Assembly (NCBI GenBank): GCA_030512335.1
Contig: JAULSU010000002.1
Span: 3,782,001-3,846,000 of the forward strand
Length of the DNA: 64,000 nucleotides
Source of the DNA: Immersiella caudata
Lineage: Eukaryota; Ascomycota; Sordariomycetes; Sordariales; Lasiosphaeriaceae
Direction of reading: 5' to 3'
Shown here piece by piece: positions 51,811 to 62,896 of the stretch (positions within the stretch are counted from its first letter, which is position 1; the number at the start of each line of letters is the position of its first letter). The notes beneath the pieces were generated by a model that worked only from the letters and a program-made list of their open reading frames with translations, was not told where the DNA came from and searched no databases. Both the position numbers and the translations under genes were made by a program.

Positions 51811-53130
51811 CGCGTTTCTGCAGGAAGCATCGGTCAAGGCATACCCGAGACCACCACCGAGTCCAATACGAGCCGCAACTTCAAGACAGAGGTGTCGATT
51901 GTGTTCTCCTCCATCGGTCTCACCGCCGTTTGCGATGCACAAACGCGGGTATTCCTGTATGTATTCCCACTTCCCTTCCTGAACACCGCTCACCCGACTT
52001 AGGACTTCCGATCTGGCACGCATAGCTGGGACGAGTGTGGCCGAGAAGCGGAGACTCTGGCGGGACAGGGGCCACTATGTCTCGACTGTGCCGAAATATC
52101 CGACGCCAGAACGACAGCAAAGAAATGTGCCAGGTGTTAGAGCAATTTTTTGGTGCATTGGGCTGCCTGAGTTGCAATCATCTCCTCGGTTCCCGACGAT
52201 CTCTCATCAAGAAACCACATAATTGTCGCTAAGGACTGCTTTTCACACTAGAGCTTATCCTGGACCTTCTTTCTTCCCGCATTTGGGCCGCTTTGGACTG
52301 CGCCTCTGCCCCTGAGTCTCTTTGGGCGGCGCGTCTGGACCAAGTTCCTTGATTTTGCGCTTCCTGGACGCAGGGCCTGGCTTTAGATTGCCATACAGGT
52401 CTACATGTCGATCTCGACCATCAAAGCCGCCGAGCAGAGAAAGAGTTGGCGCATAGTTGCGGTACTCGCTCGTACTGTCTACTCGGTCTGGGATTTTGTG
52501 GCTCCGATACCGTGGGCAGGCGTTTTTGTGGGCCACTCGGCGAATTCACTGCGTACACCGATCGAGCCGTTCGTCGCGGTCAGACGCGCCGACACAATGG
52601 TTGACCACGCGGTCTAACAGCCAATCACTTGATTCTAGCTACCCCTCAAGTAAATGTTGTCGAAACGAGTGGCCAGCAAAGCCTGAACGGTGATGCTCAA
52701 TGGCTAAACGCAGGCGATCATGCAGTCCTCCATAGGTACTGTCGCCAGCTGGACGTCTTGATGCCAGTCGGTGTTTCCGGAAGCGAGCCACCTGATAAAG
52801 GCGGGTTCCTTCACTATGACACCCCAGAGCTTCACCTCATTGCGACCCTGGGTATGAAGGGCGAACACGCTCGGGTGACGGATAATCAGCTCTGCAAAGC
52901 TCCCAGATGTCGAGTGTCCCTTTCGTCGGTAGCAGCGAGTAAGGTGTCGAAACTAGCGCACCACAACTGCCTTACTGTAGCGGTTGCCGTCATGCTGGTG
53001 AGGAAGCGGTTCGGTTGCTGACATCTTGCGGCCTGTCGCTAGTTCCACAAGCTTGACGATAGTGGGCGAGTAGCAAATGCCCCTCCCAACGTTCGGTCCA
53101 TTGTAGGTATCTAAATAAATTGGTCAGCAG
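51811..53130. other. no supported gene
   Basis: Overlapping open frames on both strands without family traits. The minus strand at 52255-52536 is rich in Lys/Arg/Pro (ASRKRKIKELGPDAPPKE) but nothing supports a full gene. Confidence 0.3.
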
Positions 53131-53478
53131 ATGCTTCAATCCGCGGGCAACTACTCACCTTCGGGGTCTGAGCGATCCTCGGCAGCGCATCGAGGAGGCA
53201 GTGGGCAGCGAAGACCCCCCGTACATCCTCCCAGGACTTCTGAGTTCAGGACTCCCGGTACATCTTCTGGAGGTGGTCTTCCTACGACTCATCCCAGTAC
53301 GTCTTCGTCTGAGAGGAGCCATAATGCAAGGCGATCCCCTATCCACCCTCCAGGCGCTATTAGTTCGTCCAAAAAAGAACCCCCCCATCGAAATTTAGGG
53401 GAAACGGGAGAACTCAAGACTTTTGCAGAAACTAAGTTAGGGAAGCCTCAAAGCTATGATACGGAAGAAGAAGAATGA
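53131..53478 (+). other. Ser/Pro-rich open frame
   Basis: 115 codons, ATG at 53131, low complexity (TPGTSSGGGLPTTHPSTSSS, two RRxPxHPP cores). It runs straight into the GAA/GAG microsatellite. Could be a disordered piece of a larger lost gene. Confidence 0.25.
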
Positions 53479-53583
53479 AGAAGAAGAAGAGAAGAAGAAG
53501 AAGAAGAAGAAGAAGAAGGAGGAGGAGGAGGAGGAGGAGGAGGAGGAGGAGGAGGAGGAGGAGGAGGAGGAGGAGGAGGAGGA
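53463..53583. repeat. (GAA)n-(GAG)n microsatellite
   Basis: About 120 bp of pure purine triplets on the plus strand: GAA-rich first half, then uninterrupted GAG. Such tracts can form triplex DNA and are unstable. Confidence 0.95.
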
Positions 53584-53819
53584 GCTTTAGTTTTTCGGTC
53601 GATACAATTAGATGGGAGGGATGCCTGTATTTGACCAAACTTTGCCAAGGTTACGCGTTTTAGGTGGTGGCCTGCTCTCCCGTCTTCTCCTCATCTTCTC
53701 CCGCAGATAATCGCCCGGTAGTTGGTGCCACGCTGCTTGAAATTCTTGTTTCTATTGCGGCTCTTGGAAACATTGGGTTATACTGCTGATACCATGTGTA
53801 TCATGTGAGAACTGAAAAC

Positions 53820-54000
53820 AGCCCTCAAGGGAGTTACCAAGGACCCGGGGGTTGCATACAAGTCTCCAAACCGGCTCCTGCTGCTTCTGCCGTGGTAATG
53901 GTTTTCGTGGTGTATCATACCGCGCTCCGAGGATCCGGTGTGCTTTAGCGCTGAGTATTCGGGTCTCAATTGGGGGTAAGGTAATCCCAAGTGTTGCGAC
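53820..54000 (-). pseudogene. 3' fragment of the zinc-finger homeodomain gene
   Basis: Direct copy of 31495-31690 (GTATCATACCGCGCTCCGAGG, GCGCTGAGTATTCGGGTCT). Point changes and small gaps break the frame. Confidence 0.85.
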
Positions 54001-54014
54001 TGGCGGGTATGCTC

Positions 54015-54085
54015 ATCAGCTCGTCGTCGGCCTGCTCGTCGGCCTGCTCGTCGTCAGCCTGCTCGTCGTCGGCCTGCTCGCCTGG
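54015..54085. repeat. short GCTCGTCGTCGGCCT tandem repeat
   Basis: Four to five degenerate units of 12-15 bp (CTCGTCGGCCTG) right behind the homeodomain-gene fragment. Confidence 0.8.
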
Positions 54086-54206
54086 AACCCGGTTCCATCG
54101 ATAGCGCGTCGTCGGATGCCATCGTGCCTTCACCGCACAAGAATAATCCAGGAGAAAGAGATGTGCCAAGAAATTCTGTTTTTGACGAAGGGACAAGAGA
54201 GGAACA

Positions 54207-54241
54207 GGGTTAGGGTTAACTCCTTTGTTTACTTCCCCTGA
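54207..54241 (-). repeat. motif with interstitial telomere repeat, copy 5
   Basis: On the minus strand: CAGGGGAAGTAAACAAAGGA then GTTAACCCTAACCCTG. Confidence 0.7.
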
Positions 54242-54469
54242 CGCCAAGACCAGGAGCCATTCCGGACCCACTCTTCGAGAAAGCCCCAAACCAAACTGGG
54301 GACCATGATACATTGCCGCCATCGAACACTCCAAGACCCTCAGTCTCGAGCTGACAAGCCACCGCACCAGTGTCCATATTTCCCACACAGGTAGCGCGTC
54401 TCCCATTGGATAGCGGGTAAGTGATGCGCTGTCGGGTCAAGCCCGGAGGGTATTCTTCGAGGCTCCGAG

Positions 54470-54680
54470 AATTGCCGACTGCTCGGGCATCTCGCGACGA
54501 GCGGCGGTGGCAACCTTACCGGCCCTTTAGGATCCGACCGCATAAACGACATCGTGACACCATTGGGTATATGAGCCACCGTCGGCAATTTTGTCCGTCC
54601 ACGCGGCTGCCTCTAGGACTTCGATAAAAGGAGCGGTTTCCCTCCCGAGGGCGACGGCTGCGACAACTTCCCTACATTTA
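54470..54680 (-). repeat. inverted copy of 25085-25320
   Basis: CTGCTCGGGCATCTCGCGACG, CCTTACCGGCCCTTTAG and GCGGCTGCCTCTAGGACTTC are shared in reverse. Confidence 0.75.
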
Positions 54681-55317
54681 TCTCAACGCCTAGAGCCACC
54701 ACCCCCTGAACGGACCAGTCCAGAACTTTCTTCACCAATAACTACCAAATCCCTGATCTGAGGCCCCATTTCCCTCCAACGTCACCATCCCGATACCGGC
54801 TTTGTCAGGAGCGGGGAAGAGAGTGGCCAAGGCATAGATGCCTAGACTCTAGAGTATATAAACCTCCCCTTGCCCCTCTTGCCTTCTCTCTTCTCCTCTT
54901 CTTTTAATATTTTCTCTCTTGGGAGTCTTACAAACCAACAGTACAGCAACATCTCATACTCTTCCTACGAACGACGCCACACTGAGTGGCGAGATGCCAC
55001 ACTATCATGGTGGTTGGGCAACGGCTGACCCGCGGCCATCGGCGCAGCTGGCAGAGCCGGCCCTTCCAGAGTGAGATGGGTGGGGCTCCCACGCAAAGTA
55101 CAAGGTGCAATACCAGGATGCGCAACGGAAATCGGGCGAGAATGTTGCCCCTTCCTCCCTTCCTAGTCTGACAATCTCCTCTTCGACGAGTTGCGTGAAC
55201 TTGTCGACCTGTGGGAGGTTTCTGCTATCACGGCCCTTGGGTACTCCACGGCCCTTGACCTGGTCGCGACACACGTCGAACCGTGCGAATGCACCTGATC
55301 TGAGCCGGGCAAACGTT
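54681..55317. other. intergenic, nothing recognised
   Basis: A TATATAA sequence at about 54857 followed by a pyrimidine-rich run looks like a plus-strand promoter, but no gene with support follows. Confidence 0.3.
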
Positions 55318-56482
55318 CTACATACGGGGCTGAAAATTTTCGCGGAACAACGTATCACCCGCCAGGTGACAGTAGCAAGCTATATCCCATGTTTCCGTAC
55401 TTCCCAGGTCTACAACGCCGCAGCGGCTACACAGCTTGTAGCGCAAAATAAACTTAATCCCATGCTTAGCAAATCCATCCTCCGCATTCCAAGCCTCCTC
55501 CTCATCCACAGGCAGATCATCTGCATGGCACATGTCCAAAAAGACCTTCTCAAGCTTCTCTGCTTTAGTAAGAACCTCTGTGGCTACTGACAAAAGGAAA
55601 TGGTTACCCGCACCCATATCCCGGGTGCCGGTATATGATAGCTCCTTGAGTTTGGGGCATAACGAGGGAATCTTCCGTATGTCCTTAGCCGTAAGGTGGC
55701 TGAGATCGAAGCGTAGCGTCGTAAGTTTCGGCATCAGAACCCCCCCCCCCCAAACCACCACCACCGCACCCAACAAAATTGATGGTCTCGAGATTTGGGG
55801 CACTCCGGAATAGGTTCTCAGCTTCAGATACATGGTTCCCCACGGTATCTGCGGGAAATAACTCCAGCTGTCTGAGATTTATCATCGGGGTCCGAACCTT
55901 AGGCCAGCCATACGTACAGGAGAGCGAGATGACGCACTTGGCGAGATCGGGATTTTCGTAGAGAGTGCGAGCAAAGAGCCGAGTACGTAACGTTTTAGGC
56001 CTTGAGTAGAGATGTCGCGTTGTGAGGCTGCGGAGAAGTTGGCTTGTTCGGTTGAGAACTGCGAGGGCTGGAATAGGGGTGGCATCGAAGATCATCATTT
56101 TAACCTCCTGGGGCAGGCGCTGAAGGAGGAGTTCGATATCAGAGATCTGGGATGTTTTAGCCTAATAACCTTTTACCAGAATTTTGCATACCTTAGGTTG
56201 GAATTCGCGTCTGCGCTCTGCTTCTTGTCTGCGGCGCTCTGATATTTTGAGCAGCACCGCTTCTTCTTCTTTGTGTAGCTCCATTTCTACATTGGCTATT
56301 TCGAACAAGATCGCGCACCGAATTTCAGATTCCGGATGTTCTTGCTCCATGTGAATCTGCGTGAATCGCTCGTGTAGTTCCCTCCGTACTTCAATTTGGC
56401 CTTGTCGCGTGAGTGTTAGGTCTCGTATTTCGTGATTATGACCCTCCTCCCTGCACGAACGGATAAGGCAGGCGGACTCCAT
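55318..56482 (-). pseudogene. F-box / LRR-like gene with homopolymer frameshift
   Basis: Exon 1 56482-56192 (MESACLIRSC, Glu/Arg-rich helix ending RRREFQPK) and exon 2 from 56146, over a 45-nt intron (GTATGC, CTAAAAC, CCCAG). Exon 2 opens with an F-box: LLLQRLPQEVKMMIFDATPIPALAVLNRTS, then leucine-rich stretches (NLRQLELFP, NLETINFVG). At a run of 12 C (55740-55751) the frame shifts; in the next frame the protein continues plausibly (MPKLTTLRFDLSHL, CPKLKELSY) to a stop at 55318. F-box proteins present targets to SCF ubiquitin ligases. The shift could be a true mutation, a length-variable switch or a sequencing error. Confidence 0.65.
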
Positions 56483-56601
56483 CGTGAGAATCAGGTTGTC
56501 GGTTTTAGCGGGGTACGCTATAACCCAGGAAGGATAAACGTGGGGTAAGGAAGGGGAGCTGCTGAGATTTATCCTCACGGCAGACCATGCGAACTATAAG
56601 C

Positions 56602-56792
56602 GTGGCTCGGTGAAGGGCCAGGGTAAATTGATTGGTTGTCGTTGAACATAGGTGATGCGCGAATCTTCGCCTACCAAGGAAAAGAGTCCTGCCTACAGAA
56701 GCGCCCCCTTACAGTGTGTGCAGACCCATTACCCTGAGCAGAATGCACTAAAACTACCCCTAGCGTTTACTACTGTACCACCCCCTTCTCGG
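56602..56792 (+). repeat. direct copy of 37602-37772
   Basis: See the 37.6-kb entry. A 20-bp piece differs by an insertion (TGCCTACAGAAGCGCC). Confidence 0.8.
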
Positions 56793-58091
56793 GCAGCGCG
56801 GGGGCCTGGATTGAAGGGCGGTGCGGAGGCCCACGCGAGGCAATGGGCGGTCGATGCTGGTGCGGAGAGAGGAGTTCTGTGTAGCGTACAGCGTTTACCG
56901 CTACTAATGGCAGGCCACCCGGCGGTAATATGTAGAGTTCCACATGGTGATGAAGTCAACGCCTCGTCTCTCTGCGCACCGCCTTGTCCCAATCCTCGTC
57001 GGCTGCCCAACGGGCTGGCTGGCAACGGCACGGGGATGCTACACCACTAGTGCCTCAGCATTGTCGAACGCGGTGGGATGCGTCGAGTCACGATGCGAGA
57101 CTCGTGCGGACGAGTTTGATCCGTCCAGCCGGGGTCGAGGGTGGCTGGTCGTGCGTTGCCGAACATGGTTTACCTAGGCGAAGACCATTGGCGTGGGTGA
57201 AGACATCGCGGAACTGAGAGACCGTGACCTGTTGGCCGACCCTCTCGGCACAAGTCTCAAGTGAACGGTCCAGGGAATTAGGTCAAGATGTTTGGCGTCG
57301 TCAGGCTGGGAATGCCGCGAAATCTTCGACTACTGGGTGGAGTGGAAGTGCGATCCTGGCGGCACGCGGAAAGCAATTTACAAGGCCTGCCAACCATCCA
57401 TCTCACTCAGGAAGGGTATGGCCGCGGGAAGAAGATTGGGCAAATGTCTCGCCGAAAGGAGTGCGCTGCTTGGGTCATTTCCTCAAACCAAAATGCCACC
57501 AACGCCGGCAAACAGAGTCTTCCAGGTGTATCGCGCACGCGCAGTTATCTGCTCTTACACACCTTGCTCGCCAGGACCTTCCGCCAACGGTACGAGGAGG
57601 ATAGGGGCACCAACACCTGGAGTACACATCCTTCTCGCCGTATGTGTGTCCGTATCCTTTTCGTTGTCAATGTCGCCCATATGCTTCTCGCCTCCCTGTC
57701 CGTCATCGCTGTCCACGCCGCTGCCCAATATCCTTCTTGCCTACTCGATGTCCGTCCTATCGACGGCCACCTCCATCTCGATCCCCAATTTGGTGTCGAG
57801 CTTCGATTGACGTCGGCTGCTATGGGCAAACATGGAGAGACAACGAAAACTGCAATGTAGGTCGGTGACTGGACTGATGAGACAAATTGGAGTCGGCTTC
57901 GGGGGGGGGGGGGTTACGCAGCACCAGAGATCATGCCAGGCTGAGCAAGTCAATTTTTGGAGGACAAACAGCGCCTTCTGCGCCAGGACACCGGTATTCT
58001 AGGATTCTCTGTTGGGGAGCCCGCTGTATCTATATAACTTATACGCAACCTGCAATGCTAGTGGTAGGGAAATAATATGTAATGCGGGTAA
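56793..58091. other. no supported gene; G14 run
   Basis: Two long plus-strand frames overlap at 57288-57860; neither has a family trait, and I cannot choose. A run of about 14 G lies at 57901-57914. Confidence 0.3.
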
Positions 58092-58718
58092 CTACATGCT
58101 TCCGCCTCGACGGTCATCCGCGCCATCATCCACAGTAAGCTGGTTATGTTCTCCCCACACGATGAGCCGACCATCGCCGCCCTGACTCCCAGAGCCCTTT
58201 GGTCTCCCGCCCTTTGGTCTCCCGCCCTTTGATCTCCCAGAGCCCTTTGGTCTCCCAGCGCCCAGGCGCCAACCACCTCTGTTGCTCTCACGAACTGTGG
58301 TCGTGCCTTCGGTGCTTGGCCTGGACCTCAACCGACGCGGGGAGACCTCACCAGCTGTGCCCGTGTTGATGCGCCTTGGCCTCCCAGCGCCCCTGCGATA
58401 GCCACCCCGCTTTTGGCGGATAGCACCTGTGGTTGGTGGGTGCCGCGGACCGGAGTCGTATGGGCTCAGGAGGGTAGGATTGCTTTGTGCTTTCTCAGAG
58501 ACCTGGTCTAGTTGCTGCGAGGTGCACAAGGCTATGTCATCTACTTCCTGGCCCTGCTGTCTATAAGCGTAGTCATTCCGCTGGATATTCTCGGGAGGCG
58601 GGTGAGGAAGCGGAATCATCGCACATCTCCGTATCTTTGTTTCGTGGTCGGTAACAAGTCCTGCCACAGACGAGGACAGCGAGAGCGATGATTGTGCGGC
58701 GTTAGGTCGGGCGGCCAT
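58092..58718 (-). CDS. AT-hook protein
   Basis: 208 residues from MAARPNAAQ at 58718. The C half has AT-hook cores: RRGAGRPRRIN, RLGAGRPKGSGR, then GGRPKGGRPKGSG, i.e. four G-R-P units in basic surroundings, which bind the minor groove of AT-rich DNA. The repeated part is encoded by tandem CTTTGGTCTCCCGCC-type units (58195-58262), so the hook number can vary. The N half is low complexity. Just upstream, in another frame, is a CPIC-type zinc segment (58.9 kb), which may be its first exon. Probably a nuclear chromatin-associated protein. Confidence 0.6.
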   Translation of the reverse strand: MAARPNAAQSSLSLSSSVAGLVTDHETKIRRCAMIPLPHPPPENIQRNDYAYRQQGQEVDDIALCTSQQLDQVSEKAQSNPTLLSPYDSGPRHPPTTGAIRQKRGGYRRGAGRPRRINTGTAGEVSPRRLRSRPSTEGTTTVRESNRGGWRLGAGRPKGSGRSKGGRPKGGRPKGSGSQGGDGRLIVWGEHNQLTVDDGADDRRGGSM

Positions 58719-58799
58719 TGTTTTGTCGGTCTCGGGCAGGGTGTGCAATGATCGGTGTCGACGGCCGAGGGGCTTCTTTTAAAGGTCCCAGCTGTGCCA

Positions 58800-59060
58800 G
58801 GCATGACCTCACTGGCCCCACGATTCCTCCTCATACTGGGATGTCGACATTGCATGTCTGGCACCGCGGAGCAGCGTCGCCCTTCCGAGGAGCGTCCCAG
58901 CCCCTCAGAATTGCAAATGGGACACACGTCTCACCATTGGACAGTCCGTAGCGCGCCACAAGACGCGATGTTGGTCCTAGTGGCACGTACGGGAGGGTAT
59001 CGGCCAGGCTGCCGGAGGGTGGCGTGGGACTAACGTACCAGGGGGTGCACCTGCATCCAC
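58800..59060 (-). pseudogene. CPIC zinc segment, exon or remnant
   Basis: The minus strand reads RYGLSNG, then VCPICNSEGLGRSS and a Cys-rich continuation (CSAVPDMQC). A related LSNG segment lies near 54.4 kb and a related CPIC near 11.9 kb. Could be the 5' exon of the AT-hook gene; no phase-matched splice was established. Confidence 0.3.
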
Positions 59061-59268
59061 ACACACTTTAGGACGGCACCACTTGGTCCCGGAGGCAGCA
59101 CTGCGCAAGAATCGGGCTGTAAAGAGCACAGACTGTACGGAAATCGAGGCGCTCGAAAATCAGATCGTCTATCTAGAGACGGAGAATGGCGAAATCGACC
59201 GAGGAGCGCAACGTCGCCGAGAGATAAGAGCAGCATGGACCTCCCGGCCGCGAGCTCCCGCCAAGCCC

Positions 59269-59772
59269 TCAACAGCGCGGGGTTCGTGTCGATGCCAATG
59301 CACTGCTCGTGCGAACGGAGTTGCGTCGGGGCCGTAGTTGTGGTGAGGTACCGTTGCTCTGTTGCACCGATGGTGATGACGTCTGCGCTGGCCCTGTTCT
59401 ACGCTTTTTGTTGGCAGGTGGGGGGTTCAGGGTTTGCATCGTCACCGTGGGCTTGTTGAAGTACGTTGGTTCTCCCGTCGGTGACTTTTGGCCCCGAATG
59501 TGAAGCCTGGTCGCGCGGCTCACCCCACCTCTGGCCGGAGCGCGCGAGCTTTTCTTACGCGCGTGTTTTTTTGCCCTGTTTAATCCTAACAACTCCCCCA
59601 TCGCCGCGCCCGTCTTTTGAGCAGCCCGAGACGGACCACCAAAGCCCGCTAATCGCCTTGTCGTCAGCACGCGGCCAGCAGCCGGTCCTGATCCCCGTAG
59701 GTTGGTCTCGAGGCAGATCATCCAAGGTATAGCGATTCCCACGATTATCCTCGCATCTTTTCGTCTAAGCAA
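59269..59772 (-). CDS. basic hypothetical protein
   Basis: Open frame with strongly basic and Pro/Ser-rich stretches (NRAKKHARKKSSRAPARGG, NPPPANKKRRTGP, a possible nuclear signal). No known domain. The next frame continues with NPALLRAWRELAAG, so the C-terminus may be reached by a splice or a slip. Doubtful gene. Confidence 0.25.
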   Translation of the reverse strand: MLRRKDARIIVGIAIPWMICLETNLRGSGPAAGRVLTTRRLAGFGGPSRAAQKTGAAMGELLGLNRAKKHARKKSSRAPARGGVSRATRLHIRGQKSPTGEPTYFNKPTVTMQTLNPPPANKKRRTGPAQTSSPSVQQSNGTSPQLRPRRNSVRTSSALASTRTPRC

Positions 59773-60031
59773 GAGGCTTACTGACGACCTGAACCGCTAG
59801 AAGATCCGATTTACCACGTCGGAGTAAAACCCGATCGCTTTGTTGCGGCGCCACCGTCTAACCTACCGCGCATCGAGTCGACCGCCGGACAAGGAAGCGC
59901 ACACGAGGCTCTGGCAAATTGCCGCAGCCGACATAGACAACAGTGATCCATCGACACAGTTCTCATAAGCCCCTCGAAGCTAAACGGTAAACCCACACGC
60001 AGCTCTGCCGACCCTTCCTCACAGCTCCATC

Positions 60032-61822
60032 ATGAGCACCACACCCGACACGCGCGGTTCCAAGCGGCCCAGTCGCGATCAATACAGCACGCCCAAGCGG
60101 CTCAGGCCGAGCGCTTCTGAGCCCGATCCGTGCGCGTACCTGCTGGTCGGTGGTTGGAGCCCTCGGTCCCTCCTTCTATCCCTCGACACTGTTTTGGTTA
60201 AGGTATCCACGTTTAACCCTCCCCGAGACTATCCAGTGGACACCCTGTCCGCCATCGCGCGAGGCGATGACATCACCCGCCCGCTCAACGATGCCGCGCG
60301 CTACCGTCTCGAAGGTCTTTCCAACCAGTTCAGCCTCTCCGGCCTGCAGATCTAGTACGTCTCGCCGGTAGACGCCCACCAGCGCACCTCTTTCGCCCTC
60401 ATCCCCAACGAGCGCGAATGGCGGCTGTTCCTCACCCAGCTCAAGATCTCGGGCGTCCCTCTCGACCCTAGCCGCTACTACAGCCCTACCTCGCCCGTGA
60501 GCATCCGCATCTGGGCCCTGCCCTTGGGCCGTACCCCTCAGGACGTCCTTGCGCCGGACTCGTCGGTGCCGCCTGGAGCAGAGGTTGTAGATCTCCTAAC
60601 GGACGATGAGCTTGATCCTTCCACACCTGATCAACCTACCGAGGACATCCTTTCGGGTAGCAGGTTAGACTCTGTGGAGTCCAACGCCGTTAATCCCGAC
60701 CCCGTCGAGCCCGAAGACGAGGCGTTCGAGCCAGGACCCATCGATCCCAGCATCGTCGAGGCGGTCCTCTACGATATGTGCAATTTCTTCGGTATCGATC
60801 CTAGCGACGCCGTCAGGCCTGGCTTTACACATACCCCTCCAGGTATGAAGATGGGCCTCCGCCTCCACCAGCTCTGGTCCTTTTTCTGGGTATTCGCAAG
60901 CAAGCCAGCCCGTAATATTGCCACCGCCCTCCTCGCCGACGAGATGGGGCTCGGCAAGACGGCCACGTCCCTAGCCGTCGCCGTCGTTAGCCACCGCCTG
61001 CGCACACTAGCCGACCACGTCTCCCAGCACCCCAACCAGCATCTCGCGCCCAACGACAAGCGCACCAAATGCCCGTCGGGAACCTACACCCACGGGTTCC
61101 AATGCCCCTGTGAGACCGGCAGCTGGTCCGCCAGGATCGCTGCTGACCTCTCGTACGGACCGACGGTAGTGTTTGGATCTAGGCTGATCCTAAGATCGTG
61201 GGCCGACGAGTTTTACAAATTTGTAAACGCCAGTCCCGACGACGGCATGATACTCCTCACACTGCCCGACGATCCAGCACCTGTGCGCAATCTCATCGCC
61301 GACATCAACATCGCCAAGCTACCCCGCGCGTCTCCCGCGAGCAGCAAAAAGCTGGGCCTCCAAGACGAAGGCGCCAGGCTCATGCCCAAGCCCGGCCAGT
61401 CTCGGTATATCCTGCTACTGCCTAACACGTCCGCCTTAAAGGGTATCGATTCTACCTTTGCTGTCACCGCCGACCGCCGCAGGCCCCCCACTGTGGTCCA
61501 GTTCGGCGTCCAGCCGGGCAGGATCGTCGTGGACGAGGCCCACTGCATCAAGGGCGAGGCTACCATGCTCTGGGATCGGATCCGGCGTTGGCAGTGGCGC
61601 GCTCGGAGTCCCACTTACCTCGCCCTGACTGGAACGCCCATGACCCGGGACCCGACAGACTTCCAGAGGTTGTTAGAGCACCTGAACCACCCAGGCGCTG
61701 GTTGGAGCAGCCCCCTCCAGCCCCCCGCAACGTCCACGCTTCAGGCACTCAAGCGACTGGCCTCGGATTACAACAAGACGATCGCCCGCGGCCTCAACGC
61801 CGCCGCCGGCTCGGAATTGGAT

Positions 61823-61853
<31 letters not shown>

Positions 61854-62896
61854 TCTTCCTCTCCAACCTCAGCGCCCTCGTGCTCGCCTTCACCCTCCGT
61901 CGCCGCCGGGATGATATGTTCGCCGGTCAGCCGCTGTCCGCCGTGCCTATGGTTCCTTTTGACGTCGTGGAATGCCCGCCCCCGGCCCAGTTCGCCGCCC
62001 ACATCGAGAACATATTCTCGTACGCAAAGGACGAGGTGCAGGCGTTGCTGGACGAACGCCACGCCAGGTGGCAGGAGCTGCCGGAACATCGTCGGCGTGC
62101 CGAGCCCACCCTTGAGCTCCTGGTCCGCCAGATCAGCTCCGGCGTCCCCAACACCGTGGGCAGCTTCCGCCTGCTCAGGCTGTGCGCCACCTTCCCAGCG
62201 CTGGCTCGCCTGCACCGTGAAGAGCCCTACTGCGGTTGGAGCCTCACCGGCGAGGACTTCCAGGGCGTCTTCACCAAGGGAACCGTCGAGGAGGCCCGGG
62301 CCAAATCCAAGGCATGGCCACTCTGGCCCGGCATCTGTGACGGCAGCACCAAGATGAAGCAGCTTGGCAAACAGATCCGCAAAATGCTGGCCGACCGAGA
62401 GCCGGCGCACGGTGCGGACGACGTCGTGCCCGACAAGAAGATGCTCGTCTACTCCGACTCCCCCTTTGTCGCCCACCTAGCGTTTTTGTGGATCGCCAAC
62501 ACCTTTGACATCCCTGTGCAGATGATCGATCGCGGCATGAGCGCGGCCAGCCGCCTGGCTGCTCTAGAGCCCTTCGTCACCGTCCCCCTCGACCGGCTGC
62601 GGCGCGAACTCGACCGCCCTATGGAGCCGCCCGCCCCTCGGGTGCTGGTCACCACCACCGGCATTATTGCCGAGGGTCTTAACTTAGCACGGGCGAATTA
62701 TCTTGTCCTTCTCGGCCCCCTCGGCACTGTCGCCAAGCAATCGCAGGTCGGCTGTCGTATCAACCGCGAGGGCGGGTTTTCCACCCCGCACCTAACCTTG
62801 CTTCTCGACCCGGATAATAAGGCCGAGATGGTGGTTCGCCGGCGGCAGCTAAACCGCGCCGCTATCGAGACGGAGGTGTGGGGCGGGGCGAGGTAA
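60032..62896 (+). CDS. SNF2-like helicase with one internal TAG
   Basis: A single frame of 955 codons from MSTTPDTRG at 60032, broken only by TAG at 60353-60355; from 60356 on it is open to 62896. Residues after the stop (YVSPVDAHQRTSFALIPNEREW) read like normal protein, so the TAG sits inside an otherwise sound frame. Helicase motifs: I, DEMGLGKTATS; II, VDEAHCIKG; III, LTGTPMTR; V, TTTGIIAEGLNLARA; VI, QSQVGCRINREGG. This is the SNF2/Rad5-like two-lobed ATPase, rather divergent in lobe 2. A CAG run codes for Gln-11 at about 61825-61852. Such proteins remodel chromatin or repair DNA. An ATG-less product from the downstream part would still hold all motifs. Confidence 0.8.
61825..61852 (+). 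repeat. (CAG)n in the helicase frame
   Basis: Nine uninterrupted CAG triplets after GAT, coding a Gln run between the two helicase lobes. Confidence 0.9.

Noticed and set aside
53432..53663. Poly-Arg, poly-Leu and poly-Pro reading frames
   Set aside because: They are translations of the GAA/GAG microsatellite.
16771..54241. Telomere-associated motif read as Helitron ends
   Set aside because: No RepHel gene, no CTRR-ended hairpin with constant spacing and no paired 5' end were seen; the helicase at 60 kb is SNF2-like.
57288..57860. Two overlapping plus-strand frames of 190 and 172 codons
   Set aside because: Neither shows a known domain, and one hydrophobic stretch in each is not enough to choose; left as undecided intergenic DNA.
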